64,000 bases of DNA from Ashinkailepas kermadecensis (Eukaryota; Arthropoda; Thecostraca; Neolepadidae), in the NCBI GenBank assembly GCA_034440615.1, contig JAOTOM010004793.1:358001-422000 (forward strand). The letters run 5' to 3'. The notes below the pieces were generated by a model, which saw only the letters and a program-made list of their open reading frames with translations, was not told the origin of the DNA and did not search any database. Of the stretch, positions 1 through 11,239 are shown piece by piece (within the stretch, counting starts at the first letter, position 1; each line of letters begins with the position of its first letter). A program made the position numbers and the translations under genes.

Positions 1-68
1 CAAGCAAGTTAAGTCAGTTGTGTTGAGGTTATGCTGGTGATGGCTCAAAGTAATGATATGAGAGTCTG

Positions 69-1619
69 CCAGACTGTAGAATGTGAACTTGCATGTTGCA
101 AACAAACTGCAATGAGATTGAATGCTAGACTTCACATGCCAACTCATATGCAGCAATTTTTGAAGTTTTGAGGACACATGTCCAATGCAACATTTATAAA
201 CATGATTATGCTGATATGGCCACTCATTTCCTTTGCAAATGCTTGCTTTTCATTTGGTGGGACAAATTAATATTGAACAAGGCTTTGAGTTGGGCAACAT
301 AGCATGGAATATATTTTTTTTAAGCAAAATAAAATGCACCATTTCATAGCAAACCATGCCATTTTTATATTGAATGAAAAATGTCATGGCATTTTTGTCA
401 TTAATTTTTTAGTACTTAAGTAGACACAACCCAACCTATGCTCACCAAGCCAACCTGTTTTGTGGGGAAAATCTTTATATATTAAGATTGTATTTTTTAA
501 AGTTACAAGTTACCTAACTTAACCTAGCCAAATCCATTTGCTTGCATCATAAAGGTAAATGTGTGTACAACTTGTCTTGTGAATGCCCTAAAGTGCAATA
601 GTACCCTTTAATTTCAGAGCAAAATTGCACCAAAATCAATATTTGAGTTTGGTTGTACAGCATCACAAACAATGTGTTAAAAATGTAACCTAGCCTTGGC
701 AAAACACTCTTAGAAAAACTATCCTCAACCCACCCAGAGGTAAAATTTCAAGCATAATTGTACAGTGTAGGATTTCCATATTTTTTCTTGGTAGTGGAGT
801 ACATAATTTTTAACTGGAGTACAAAATGTTGAGCTGGAATACAAAAATAGCAATGCACTTGCCGACAATTAACCTTGTTTTAATGGGGCTGAAAACCAAT
901 GTTAGCATTGTTGTATGCATAACCAGACTGTAGAATGTGAACTTGCATGTTGGAAAACAAACCGCAATGAGATTGAATGCTAGACTTCACATGCCAACTC
1001 ATATGCAGCAATGTTTGAAGTTTTGAGGACAACATGTCCAATGCAACATTTATAAACATGATTATGCTGATATGGCCACTCATTTCCTTTGCAAATGCTT
1101 GCTTTTCATTTGGTGGGACAAATTAATATTGAACAAGGCTTTGAGTTGGGCAACATAGCATGGAATATATTTTTTAAAGCAAAATAAAATGTACCATTAC
1201 ATAGCAAACCATGCCATTTTTTATATTGAATGAAAATGTCATGGCATTTTTGTCATTAAATTTTTAGTTCTTAAGTAGACACAACCCATCCTATGCTCAC
1301 CAAGCCAACCTGTTTTGTGGGGAAAATCTTTATATATTAAGATTGTATTTTTTTAAAGTTACAAGTTACCTAACTTAACCTAGCCAAATCCATTTGCTTG
1401 CATCATAAAGGTAAAATGTGTGTACAACTTGTCTTGTGAATGCCCTAAAGTGCAATAGTACCCCTTTAATTTCAGAGCAAAATTGCACCAAAATCAATAT
1501 TTGAGTTTGGTTGTACAGCATCACAAACAATGTGTTAAAAAATGTAACCTAGCCTTGGCAAAACACTCTTAGAAAAAACTATCCTCAACCCACCCAGAGG
1601 TAAAATTTCAAGCATAATT
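69..1619. repeat. Direct duplication, two copies of about 690 bp
   Basis: Positions 69-759 and 923-1619 are the same sequence in the same orientation, separated by about 163 bp. Differences are a few substitutions and many one-base changes in A or T runs, so the duplication is recent. No coding potential is visible in either copy. Each contains one old copy of the dispersed repeat described at 11900-12065 (about 190-260 and 1040-1105). Confidence 0.9.
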
Positions 1620-3600
1620 TTATGTCTTCAAAATATTACAAATATAAAATGACCTAAGCTAGCTTAACCTCTTCAGCTGTATGAGGGCAAACTATGTGTA
1701 ATGTTTGTCTTGTAAATATATTAATGCAGACAAATGCTGTATATTTAGATTGTTATCCCCATTGCTTGTCTGATAAAAAAAAGTCTGCATTCTTGCTGGG
1801 GTGGCTTTATGAACCAGGGTCATATTGCTCATCAGGGATTGTTGCATGAACCCTTGCCCCACCACACAGGCAATTCATTCCAGTTCAATGGCAGAATTTT
1901 GACAACTGGTTTAACATGCTGTCAATGCACTGACACTGCTGCCCTGGTAGCTCATCCACGGCCCTATCAGGCCAGTTGCCAACTGACCCTCTCAGTCGGG
2001 GCTAAATTCAAGTGTGTGAAGTGACCTGAACCCTGTCTTGCTGGGACTGGGGAGACCAGTGTAGGTCAGCACTCTAACCAGCTGAGCCCCTGAAGTGGTC
2101 CTTGGTGTGGCAGTGGCATTACGCATTGAAATATTGGCTGAATGCCACTTCTTATTTGCTGTAAATATTGTATAAGCACTCTTGGAATGTTTTTTTGTAT
2201 AACATTTGTGTCAGGACTACTGTCATACAATCGCAACATGGAAACCATCTGCGATTTGAATGATTTGTTTGTTAGCAGATTCAGACGTTATATCAAGATT
2301 GCCACCATTGGTTGTCAAAGAGCTTACAATGTGGTCATGCAACATAAACATAACTTATTTAATACTTACTGTGCTCTACTTACTTACTCCAAACTTGAAT
2401 ACTTACTGTGCCATACTTACTGTGCTCCAGTATGTTCATTGTGAACAAAATGTTCTTGATATTAATGGAATCACTAAGACTGCTTTTAACATTTAACTCA
2501 CCTTCACATCCAAAAGCTCCTCTTATCTGACAGAAGCAGTTGCAGAGGGGCTGTATGATCTCAGCAGATGAACAGCCATGTTAACCTACATGTGGGATGT
2601 GATTCTCCAGGCACATTGGTATAAGTGGTAATTAAAAAGTGACACTGCTGCAAATGCAACTACATACTTCCAGTGATCTAGCGCCATTAAAAATAATAGC
2701 TGGGAACAATTTAAAGTAATTGAAGGTGATGGTTTCTAAATACCTGCACATTTGAGGAGTGGCAGTAGTGGTGAGATGCCAAGAATAGCCCACTGAGCAG
2801 GTTAAAACCCTGCATCAAGAGACATCCAACAGTAGGAATAGCTGGGAGATGTATGATGTAGGGTGTCAAACTTTACACAAGGGAAAGAGGAAGACAACCT
2901 ACAGTTGGCATAATTTGGGAGAAGCATTATGTGTAGGCTGCTTTTAGGCCATACATATGCCACACATGCATGCCATTTACTGTGCATGCAAATGCCTTCA
3001 TGTGAAGAGTGTTGTGCTACACTTGTCATTTGGCACATATTTGAAGCATGTTTGCAGTATGCAGCAGAAATATTATACTTGATATGTGAAACATGCTTGT
3101 CTCATCTGTTGGCCCATTACCCATGATGTGTGACAAATTTCCTTTCAGATATGAGTAGTTGTGTGATATGCAGTAATTCAGCAACTTCACCACTGTATAA
3201 ATATGTGCCTTCCTGTCTCACTTGATGGACATTCTTTTAAATGAATGACTGCACCATCATTTATAACATGTGTGAGGAATAGTCAGTGGCCCACAAGACC
3301 CATAAATGCAAGGGCTTGAGTTGGGCTCAGCTGCCATTCTGCTCTTGAAATGATACTGGTATGCACAATTCACAAGCATTATGGTAAGACAATAAAGCGA
3401 ATTGTTCTGCTTGTTCAATCAAAATTTGAAACATTTTTAATGTAATATCTAGAATTAATGCTTTAATTATGAAGCTCGGATGCACATGTACACACACTTC
3501 TGCAAGCCTTTCTATTTTATCTGTCAACCTGGGATTGAATCAATGGACGTTTTCATCTTGAAAACGAAGCATTCTCTTTTGTCGTGATATGTTACACGCC
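1620..3600. other. Intergenic, AT-rich, no gene recognised
   Basis: Apart from the tRNA-like relic at 2021-2092, I see only short open frames with no motif, codon bias or splice context. The 100-codon frame at 2142-2444 looks like chance. Confidence 0.5.
2021..2092 (-). repeat. tRNA-derived SINE relic
   Basis: Read on the minus strand the segment begins GGGGCTCAGCTGGTTAGAG, a typical tRNA D-arm and A box. A short stem-loop (GACC/GGTC) sits at the anticodon-arm position, and a B-box-like GGTTCAGGTCAC follows at 2032-2021. It is unrelated to the main SINE family of the window. The acceptor stem does not close, so it is not a functional tRNA. Confidence 0.45.
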
Positions 3601-3621
3601 CGCCTTGTTTTCTGATTGCAG

Positions 3622-4755
3622 TGATCTCTGAAGTTGAGGACGGAGCCGAAGACGCAGTAGAGGACGTCCCAGCGCTGCTTCAGCCTACGACAGATGTGCA
3701 GATTTTGACGCCTCTGGAGAAAGTCTGCCGGCTGCAGAGAAAGGTGGATCGCTTGCAGCGGATCTGTCGTCAGTGACGTCTGACGTGGCGGCGCCAGAAG
3801 TCTGGTCTGCTCCGCCGCAACGTCATGCTGACGAAGAAGGCTGCGACCCTGGACCAGCTGCTGGAATCAGGAGTGTTGTCGGCAGAGCAGGTGCGCCAAG
3901 CGGCCACCTAGCGCCGAATCTGTGTGGGGGGGGGGGCAAGGCTGTTGCCAAAGCGTTGGGCCTGCGCTGTATTTCAAAGCAGGCCTTCGCGTACGTCAGC
4001 AACTTGCTGGAGCCCCCACTGCCGTCCATGACGACGCTCTCACGCTGGACACCCTCCTTCACCGTCACACCGGGAGTGATGGAGGCTGCCGCCGAGGTTC
4101 TGGAGGCGGCCGTGCAGGCCATGGAGCCAATGCAGCGCCCCTGCGTCATATCGTTTGACGAGATGGGGCTGGGCAGCAGACACTGGTCAAGGAACAAAGC
4201 AGCAACAAGCAGCAACAAATTCACACCCGCGCTTGTTGAAGTGAAAATATCACCATGAGATGAGAGAGAAGCCGTGGCTATTGGCAATTACCATTACATG
4301 GGTGTTTTCAATACATAAATAATGATTTTGGACCCTTCAATATTGTTTAGTTAAATAGATGGCAAGGGAGCAACATCATAGTAAAACTCATCTCCATCTT
4401 TCATTGTTATCCTGTCCTTTCCTTAGCCCAGCTCCACTGCGCGCCGCTGTTTCCGCGTTATTTTGGAAATCCTCAGGGTGGTGTAATTTACCCCCCCCCC
4501 CACCTCACCCGACCGCGTGTTCATTATAAACCTCTCCCATCCTTTCATAGGAGAGTCTCGGTCTTTGCTGACCCGCCCCACCTCATCAAGCTGATGGGAG
4601 CCCACACTGGCGGAGAACGGCGGCCTGCTGGTGCCCAAGACTGACGGCGGTGCAACCCTGCTCAGCCGTCAGTGCTTTGAGGAGCTGCTGGCGCTGGACA
4701 AAGACGAGCTGAGGCTTGGTCCCAAGCTCATGCGGTTCCACCTGGAGGTAAGAAG
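3622..4755 (+). pseudogene. P-element / THAP9-like transposase relic
   Basis: A splice-acceptor-like tract (TTTTCTGATTGCAG) ends at 3621. The frame that follows is acidic and then forms a coiled coil (LEKVCRLQRKVDRLQRIC), as found after the THAP domain of P-type transposases. It is broken by a TGA near 3774 and a TAG near 3908. After a G tract at 3924-3933 the frame shifts and shows SKQAFAYVSNLLEPPLP, a tryptophan-containing segment, and CVISFDEMGL at about 4141-4170, which matches the first catalytic Asp motif (FDEM) of P-element transposases. A segment starting GGLLVPKTDGG (4620-4755) resembles the C-terminal part and ends at a GTAAGA donor. There are two stops and a frameshift, so it is inactive. 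Family assignment rests on motif order. Confidence 0.5.
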
Positions 4756-4839
4756 GGGATTCGGAGCAACTCATACTGCTTGCCTAACCTGCATGGACGT
4801 CATGTTTTTTGTATCAAATCTTCTGAAGATATGAAAATT

Positions 4840-6540
4840 ACAACTAATGTAACATAGGAGAAGATCACTATTTTTAGGCGCTTAGTGGTAAAATGTACTG
4901 GGAATCCAATTCAAGAAATAATTTCAGGGTGACTGTACATTTAATCATCCTAAGAAAATTCAGGACAGTGACCTCAAAGTACATGGGAAAAGTTAATAAC
5001 CGACATCACCCTGTTGGTGCAGTCCCCAATTACCCTATTATATCCAACATTCGTCATTTAGGCTCGCCATGTTGTGCTAAGCTGCGTGAAACCATGACTA
5101 CTGAACAAAATTGGAGGTTCTCCATTTTGTGATGTGATTGCTCCATGACCTTGCATAACCTCAACAATTTTACTAGAATTTCTGAAAAGAATGAAAATAA
5201 CCTGTCAGGTACCAGAATTAAGAATGGGTTCCATTGAGCGTTCCGAAAAACCCTCGGAAACCCATAGGGCCCGAGGATAGTGGCCTGCTTCGTCCGGCCA
5301 ATTTCGGCTGTCGGTGCTGGAACGGTGAAGTCGCCTGTCACCAAGTCGCCACTCATCACCGAGACACCGGCGTTGACAGTGTGCCTTTCGCCGCGGGCGT
5401 TCGACCGGCTATTGGTCTCTGAGTGGTGAGGCCATGTGCAGTGAATAGTGTCGGCCTGTACAGTGTGATAATGGGGCGAATGCAATGCGATAGCGATACT
5501 CTGAGGACGGACTGGCAAGTCAGTTTGTAGCCGTAAGCCGAGTGTATGGCGATAGGCATGAGGTCGGTGAACTTTGCGCTCAATGACGCGGTGTCACAAT
5601 GAGGATACAGTAGTTGTTACCAAGGATAGTGAACGTTACGAAGGACAACAGGGCGCATGCCCACAAAGTAGTGGCGGTTTTCGCGTGGCGCCACGGTCTG
5701 GAACATATTACCCTCGCTCGGTTCCGGCTGTCAGTGCTGGAACCGTGATCCGACCTGTCGTCGAGTCAGCGAGACCTTGCGTTAGCAGTGCGCCGACCTC
5801 GGTGGGTAGCATATAAATTGATCTGGACGGCGAGTATGGTATGGTGGATTTCAAACACTGCCTTCCTTTCATATTGGTTTGTTCGTGGTCGTGACACAAC
5901 GTGTGTAGGTTCCGTGTGTGCTTCTCCAGCCTTTCATGTCGTGTTTTGAAGCTCTGCTTGTTCAGATGTACAATTGGCACGCGTCGTCCAACCACACCTT
6001 CCTAATGACGCTGATGCCGCGACATGTGGGACGTCCCAACGGGATTTTACATTTATCGAGCATTGAGTACATGCTATAGCTAGTAGCGATGTAATTGGTG
6101 GGTGATTGTACAAGGAATTACTTTGTTAGTTATTCTCCGAAGGTGTCTTCGCCTGTTTGGGTACCCATGATCTGATCTGCCGTGCAAAGGAACAATAGCG
6201 TATGTTACAATCTGTCCCGATCTAAAAATGCAGATGTCAGAAAGTTCAGAAATGCCTATTTACCGTTCGGGGCTATCAATAGCGATACTATTGTGCTCTC
6301 GTTCAAGTTTGATATCCATCAAATCCCTGTAGGAAGACAAATGCATTGAGCACAGTTGTGTTGCTTAAAATCGTCTGTGCTAGGTACACATAAAAAGTAA
6401 ATTCGCCAGGCCATAATTTGTCTCCGTCGATTCCACCATGCGAAGGCAAAGCTACGTATGTGACAGAGCCGGACCAAACGATTATGCGTAGTATCTCGGA
6501 ACATATTGTGGGAGGAAAAATTTAGGTGCGATGCTTGAGG
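4840..6540. other. Intergenic, with a diverged GC-rich duplicated block
   Basis: A block of about 50 bp containing TTCGGCTGTC and GTGCTGGAACGGTG at 5311-5360 recurs in diverged form at about 5715-5765 (TTCCGGCTGTCAGTGCTGGA). The overlapping open frames on both strands (up to 154 codons) have no recognisable motif. Nothing else is supported. Confidence 0.45.
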
Positions 6541-6544
6541 ACAA

Positions 6545-6850
6545 AAAGGTGCACTTACTCAATGTGGCGAATTAGCAGGGGTGCACGGTACCGCCGGACT
6601 CGGAGGTGTCTAATGAACAGAGGTGCACCGGACTGCCCGATTCGAAGGTCTCGAATGGGCAAAGGTGTACGGTACCGCCGTACTCGAAGGTGTCTAACGA
6701 GCAGAAATGCACGGGACCGCCCGACTCGAAGGTGTCTACGAGCATAAGCGCGCGGGACCGCCGTATTCGAAAGTGTCGAATGGGTAGACGTGCGGAGCAC
6801 TTCAGCATTCGAACGTGTCGAATGGGCAGAAGTGCACGAGGCCACCGTAC
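6545..6850. repeat. 42-bp degenerate minisatellite, about 7 copies
   Basis: A unit with the landmarks GGTGCAC, ACCGCC and TCGAAGGTGTC recurs at 42-bp spacing (for example 6581, 6623, 6665, 6707). Because 42 is a multiple of 3, frames stay open on both strands (73-120 codons). These frames are by-products of the repeat and not evidence of genes. Confidence 0.85.
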
Positions 6851-7425
6851 GGAGGTTTTTCAATGGTGACTGTACAACTAACATGTAGCACCGACAATGA
6901 TCGCTGCCCCATGGCACTGGACACCATGTGTTAATCTTGCGTCGGGTGGAATATTTAAACCACGAGCTATTTCACGCGCGTTGATGTGTTTTTGTCTAGC
7001 TTAACACATCCTGGATGCAAATGCGAAGAAAAATGTGGCTCAGTTTGACACCATGCAAGACGTGCGAGATTATCGCTTATTCGCATACGTCTCTCTATCG
7101 CTAAAGCTGCAGCATCTCGAGTACTATAGAGACGTATGTGATCTCCGTGATCACATGTGTCCTTTTGCCGTGCAGGTCCATGCGACAAAAAAATAAAGAT
7201 AACATATGTGTTTTGCCATGGCATGTGAAACAATCACACGAAATGCGGCACATACGTCTTGACGCAAATGCTAGTTTGTTTCATACGTCCTTTGACCATG
7301 ATATGTATGTTGTTCCCCACAGGCGTATTTTTAAAAGAAAAATGTTCTTCCAAATAGTATGTTACCTAAACATGAGTGGTTTTTTCTCACCATTGGGGTC
7401 TACGAAACAGCTATCGAATAGAAAG

Positions 7426-7617
7426 ATGTTTTCGGCCAAAAATGTCGCATGCGTTTTTTTCCTTTGCACGGCAGTGATGGCAGTGGATACTTGTTTGCAT
7501 AGCCAAAATCCAGTTGGGAAAGGTAACCAGGGAGAGATGAAAAATAATCAGTGCAGTCAAATTCTCAATACAACTCCTTTCGTGATCTTTGTACTCAAAC
7601 TACGAAAGCGTTACTGA
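7426..7617 (+). CDS. Candidate small secreted peptide exon (weak)
   Basis: From an ATG at 7426 the frame reads MFSAKNVACVFFLCTAVMA, a plausible signal peptide with a hydrophobic core and small residues at the cleavage position. About 40 more residues with two Cys follow, then a stop at 7615. A donor-like GGTAACC inside the frame near 7521 could make this a first exon. There is no homology I recognise and no supporting promoter, so it may be chance. Confidence 0.2.
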   Translation: MFSAKNVACVFFLCTAVMAVDTCLHSQNPVGKGNQGEMKNNQCSQILNTTPFVIFVLKLRKRY

Positions 7618-7982
7618 GGATCACATTGGATAGTCTTGAACCCTGACAGCAATGTCGATATAGCCTATGTCTGCAATCTAAATAATTCGTTGAACTTTAA
7701 ACAACAATGAATACAATTTGTTACATTTAGAACTGGCCTTATTTGACCTGTGTTGACCTTGAGATGTCATGGTGGCTTAGAGAACTTGGAAGAACAATTA
7801 AATTTACTTGTTCGGTGTGCGTCGTCCGCTTAGCATACCATTAGATTCACCGCGGAGTTCAGCTTACTTTTCCGGGACAGCTGCCCCTCCCTCTTGTTAC
7901 TAGAAGTTAGCTATATGCCTGTGGCACTGCGTGTCCATTAACGACCTTTATATCCTCCTACGGGTGCTGTTTTCTGGACATT

Positions 7983-8100
7983 ATTGGGGGACGCAATACA
8001 TGAAGGCAATGGGAGAACTCAAATTGATGGGTGGGGGTACACTCCATAGGGTCCCATGTTAAAAGTTGAAATTATTGGTCGGGAGAAGTAAAGATTGAGT
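7983..8100 (+). repeat. Dispersed repeat shared with 38590-38700
   Basis: Both segments contain TACATGAAGGCAAT, then a GATGGGTGGGGG-like run, CATAGGGTCCCATGTTA or its equivalent, and AGTTGAAATTATTG, in the same order and spacing. This is an unclassified interspersed element, possibly the interior of a non-autonomous DNA transposon. Confidence 0.65.
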
Positions 8101-9449
8101 GGACAAGTGTCTCCTCAAAAGTGCATCAAACAAAACCCGTGTATCCTTCCCATAATTTGCATAAGTTCCACCCCACACTCCTTCATTATGAGCATTCGTC
8201 GGTGAAAAAGTCATGGAAAGGTGCCAGCTGGGGACGAAGCCTGCGTGGTGTGATGACCAGTTTCGGCTCGTATATCGGGTTTCAGATAAGTTGCAGGTAA
8301 AAACGTTAGTTATATTTTTCATAGAGAAAGATGTGTTCTGTCACATGATCTTCATTTCATGACTATAGCTGTATTTGTTAAGAAAATATTACATGATAAG
8401 TTACCCATAAAAAGCATTACGGGCAACGAGGACTTCGGCCGTTGAAAACTTGTGACGTCATGAAAAGTTCGAATCGCCGGACGGTTGTACCTTATGTAAA
8501 GGGCCTTGGGCTCAGCCCGCCACCTTCGGGTAATCTTCCCCACGGATCTTCCCGAAGTGTAGCCCACTGCTTCAAGGTTCAATTATGCATGTAAACAACA
8601 CGGGCGGTTACAAAACTATGTCTGACGTCATCAGGACTCTTGGAAGAGGTGCAAGTTTATACATTTTTTTGCATCTCCCTTATTTAATATGCACAAGAGT
8701 ACAATTAGCTACTAAAGTACTAATGTATTACAGGTTTTAGTGACTACAGGTTTTTATTAGGATCAGCTGCCCAATTTCCCCTGCCACCTATACCTTCACA
8801 TTGCCCCTGTCTCTACCACCTTCCACCATTCCATGTCCTCTGCCTCACTGCCCCTGCCTCCACGTGACCTGCCCCTGCTCACTTCACATTTTCCCATGTC
8901 ACCTGACCCCTGCCCCTATCCCCTTCCTTTTAACTTAACCTAACCCTAACAACCGAATGTAACCCTGACCTAACAGAACCTTTAAAAATAGTGAAATTTA
9001 CACCTCTTCCAGATTTGCTGATGACGTCAGAGTTATTCTCGTAATGACCTGTTTTATTTACATACCACAAGTGCGTCGGTTTCGGTGACATTGAACCTAG
9101 AAGTGGTAAACACCTCTCGTCCTGGATGATTGTCGCCCCTGTCGCCTGTGATAGGTAATCAGTGCGTGGATGGTGGAGATGGGTGCGGGTGTTTGATTGT
9201 AAGTTATTCTGCTTCAGATATGGTACCGTAATTTGAGCTTCTTTGGCCCGGAAACTCGTGATGCACAACTCAGGAACCCATAAAATATTGGTTTTCCTTC
9301 AGAATTACCTGCTTGGATTCCAGTAGTTCTGAACAAGAACTATCATAATCATACCAAAACTTGTTGACATGAAGAACAGTCTTGGCGGTAAAACTTGCAG
9401 ATTACCGCACCATGGATGATGTGTGTGTGTGTGTGTGAATTTGACCAGC

Positions 9450-9665
9450 CTGCCACCAGACTTGTGCTTGACTCAATTTTTTTAGTCGACTCACATTTGA
9501 CACAGATCTTGAGATCCGATTCAACTCATGATTCAGAGCAGGTCAAAATTATTCGATTTGACTCAATTCAGACTCAGAGCTCACAAAGCATGATTCGACT
9601 CATGACTCAAACATAAATTTGAATCGATTCAGATCCGACTCAGTGGTATCAGACTCATGAGCCAT
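9450..9665 (+). repeat. Degenerate array of GATTCGACTCATGACTCA-like units
   Basis: Imperfect repeats of GATTCRACTCATGACTCA run through this segment. The outer edge (CCAGACTTGTGCTTGACTC) matches the reverse complement of the edge of a second array at 21000-21215, so both belong to one dispersed family. AP-1-like heptamers TGACTCA lie at 9469, 9559 and 9603, with another at 9817 just outside. Confidence 0.7.
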
Positions 9666-9695
9666 GTGATTCAGTGTGCACTGCCCACACATTAT

Positions 9696-9699
9696 TTAT

Positions 9700-9763
<64 letters not shown>

Positions 9764-9780
9764 CATACATATATACATAC
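9696..9780. repeat. (TA)n microsatellite with CATA variants
   Basis: An almost pure TA dinucleotide run ends in ATACATACATACATATATACATAC. The overlapping 68-codon frame (YIYIYI) is an artefact of the repeat. Confidence 0.95.
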
Positions 9781-9889
9781 AGATAAATACATGTGTACCT
9801 ATGTGCAAAAAGTAATTGACTCAAAAAACATTAACAAGATGAATGGTTGTCAATGCATATGCAAAGCAATGAGTGCATAATACTTCAAT

Positions 9890-10035
9890 CCATATCAGCA
9901 TGATGCACAACCTGAATCATATAAACCTGACACACATCACCTAAATTCAACATAGCACCCAGGTCCGGCACTGCGATAGGTATCCGCACAGAATAAAGTT
10001 GCGTTGGTTTGTTACGGGCCCCCACGAAGTTGGTT
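9890..10035 (-). repeat. Dispersed element end, shared with 20640-20700
   Basis: Read on the minus strand, the translated string NKPTQLYSVRIPIAVPDLG is shared with the plus-strand string NNKPTQLYSVQMPIAVQDN at 20640-20695. At DNA level the shared part includes GCGTTGGTTTGTTA. This looks like a conserved end of an unclassified transposon and not a host exon. Confidence 0.55.
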
Positions 10036-10181
10036 TGGTAGCAGGCTTGAAGGCTTCCCTTCACCATTGGTTTACATGCAATTTTACCGACTTTCTCTAT
10101 GCTATTTTCCATATTTTATGGCAATATAGAGTACTTTGACATATTCTAATTGAAAGACCTATTCTTTAGCTTCAGCAAATG

Positions 10182-10341
10182 GGGGACGAGTGGTCTAGGG
10201 GTAAGATGCTCGTCTTAGAATCGAAAGGGTGTGGGTTCGAGTCTCACCTGTCGCTACTCTTCGCCCGCGACCAATCGGCGTGAGAGATTGGCGACGCTAC
10301 ATGACTCAACGGTCGACGTGTCGTAAAACCAATAACCAACC
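10182..10341 (+). mobile_element. tRNA-derived SINE, copy 1
   Basis: The tRNA-like head has the A box TGGTCTAGGGG and the B box GGTTCGAGTCTC. It is followed by a body with CCCGCGACCAATCGGCGTGA and a tail AAAACCAATAACCAAC. The head resembles tRNA-Pro but is not foldable as a normal tRNA. Imperfect 14-bp target duplications flank it: AGCTTCAGCAAATG at about 10168-10181 and AGCTTTAGCAAGTG at 10342-10355. Confidence 0.9.
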
Positions 10342-10924
10342 AGCTTTAGCAAGTGGTATCCTAAATTACCCAGTAATAATCGTCCTGCCTAACTGTGCCA
10401 TTTCCGGCAGGCTCACCATGAAGCGCCTCCAAAACAAATGGATTGTTCCCGATATTGGTAGGCTCCCTCTACCGTCCATTTTACGTGTTCAAGTTGTCAC
10501 CCTCGTTCAAGAGCGGAATAAAGGACAGTCAGGGGGGGGCTAAGTGCGCCATAGCGTCTTCTCCCCAGTGGCAGGAGGGTTTCTGAAAGGTAACCACAGA
10601 AGACCGCCTGAAATGGTAAGGCTACCAGTGATGATGGCCTCAGCTGAGATACCCCTCGCGCAAATGACGTCGCAGGAGCCGACGTGGACGGCTTCGGGAG
10701 CGGACACAGCAACGGCACCACTCGCGATCTGATCTGGTTACTATGTGCATGACCTGCCAGCGTCCGCGAACTGGACCGTGCACGCCTGGCCCGCTGTCTG
10801 CACGATGGTCGCTGACAGCCGGCGTCTGTGGAAGGCTGACGTATTCCTATGTATTTATTGATTTATTTCACGATGTATGCCCTCCACGTATAGTGGCTAT
10901 TGTGGACAGTCCTCTACGATTTGT

Positions 10925-11089
10925 GGGGACGAGTGGTCTAGGGGTAAGATGCTCGTCTCACAATCGAAAGGTTGTGGGTTCGAGTCTCACCTGTCGCTAC
11001 TCTTCGCCCGCGACCAATCGGCGTGAGAGATTGGCGACGCTACATGACTCAACGGTCGATGTGTCGTAAAACCAATAACCAACAACCAA
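10925..11089 (+). mobile_element. tRNA-derived SINE, copy 2
   Basis: Same head, body and tail as copy 1, nearly full length. A 13-bp target duplication with one mismatch flanks it: CTCTACGATTTGT (10912-10924) and CTCTATGATTTGT (11090-11102). Confidence 0.92.
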
Positions 11090-11135
11090 CTCTATGATTT
11101 GTTTTGGAAATCACATTTTAAAATCATATTTAGGT

Positions 11136-11235
11136 ACTCCAACATCCGTAGGTTTTAAGTAATCCAATATCAGTGCGTTTAAGTGATTCAACATCGGTAG
11201 GTTTTAGGCCGTCCAACATCAGTAGGCTAGGTTAG
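11136..11235. repeat. Short tandem repeat, about 26 bp x 4
   Basis: Four imperfect units of the form TCCAACATCAGTAGGTTTTA run head to tail and end in a GGCTAGGTTAGGTTA stretch that resembles the TTAGG telomere pentamer. Confidence 0.6.
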
Positions 11236-11239
11236 GTTA

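Larger units (their letters stand above)
6860..9440. other. Intergenic with old dispersed repeats
   Basis: The segment at 7983-8100 is shared with 38590-38700. A CT-rich degenerate tract built on CCCCTGCC runs from about 8770 to 8930, followed by TAACCTAACCC (about 8936-8950). CRE-type palindromes TGACGTCA lie at 8453, 8623 and 9022. No gene is supported apart from the weak candidate at 7426. Confidence 0.5.

Noticed and set aside
6526..6917. Arg-rich frames of 73-120 codons
   Set aside because: Produced by the 42-bp minisatellite.
10182..11089. Possible functional tRNA genes
   Set aside because: The heads have A and B boxes but poor acceptor stems, and each continues into the same SINE body and tail with target duplications.
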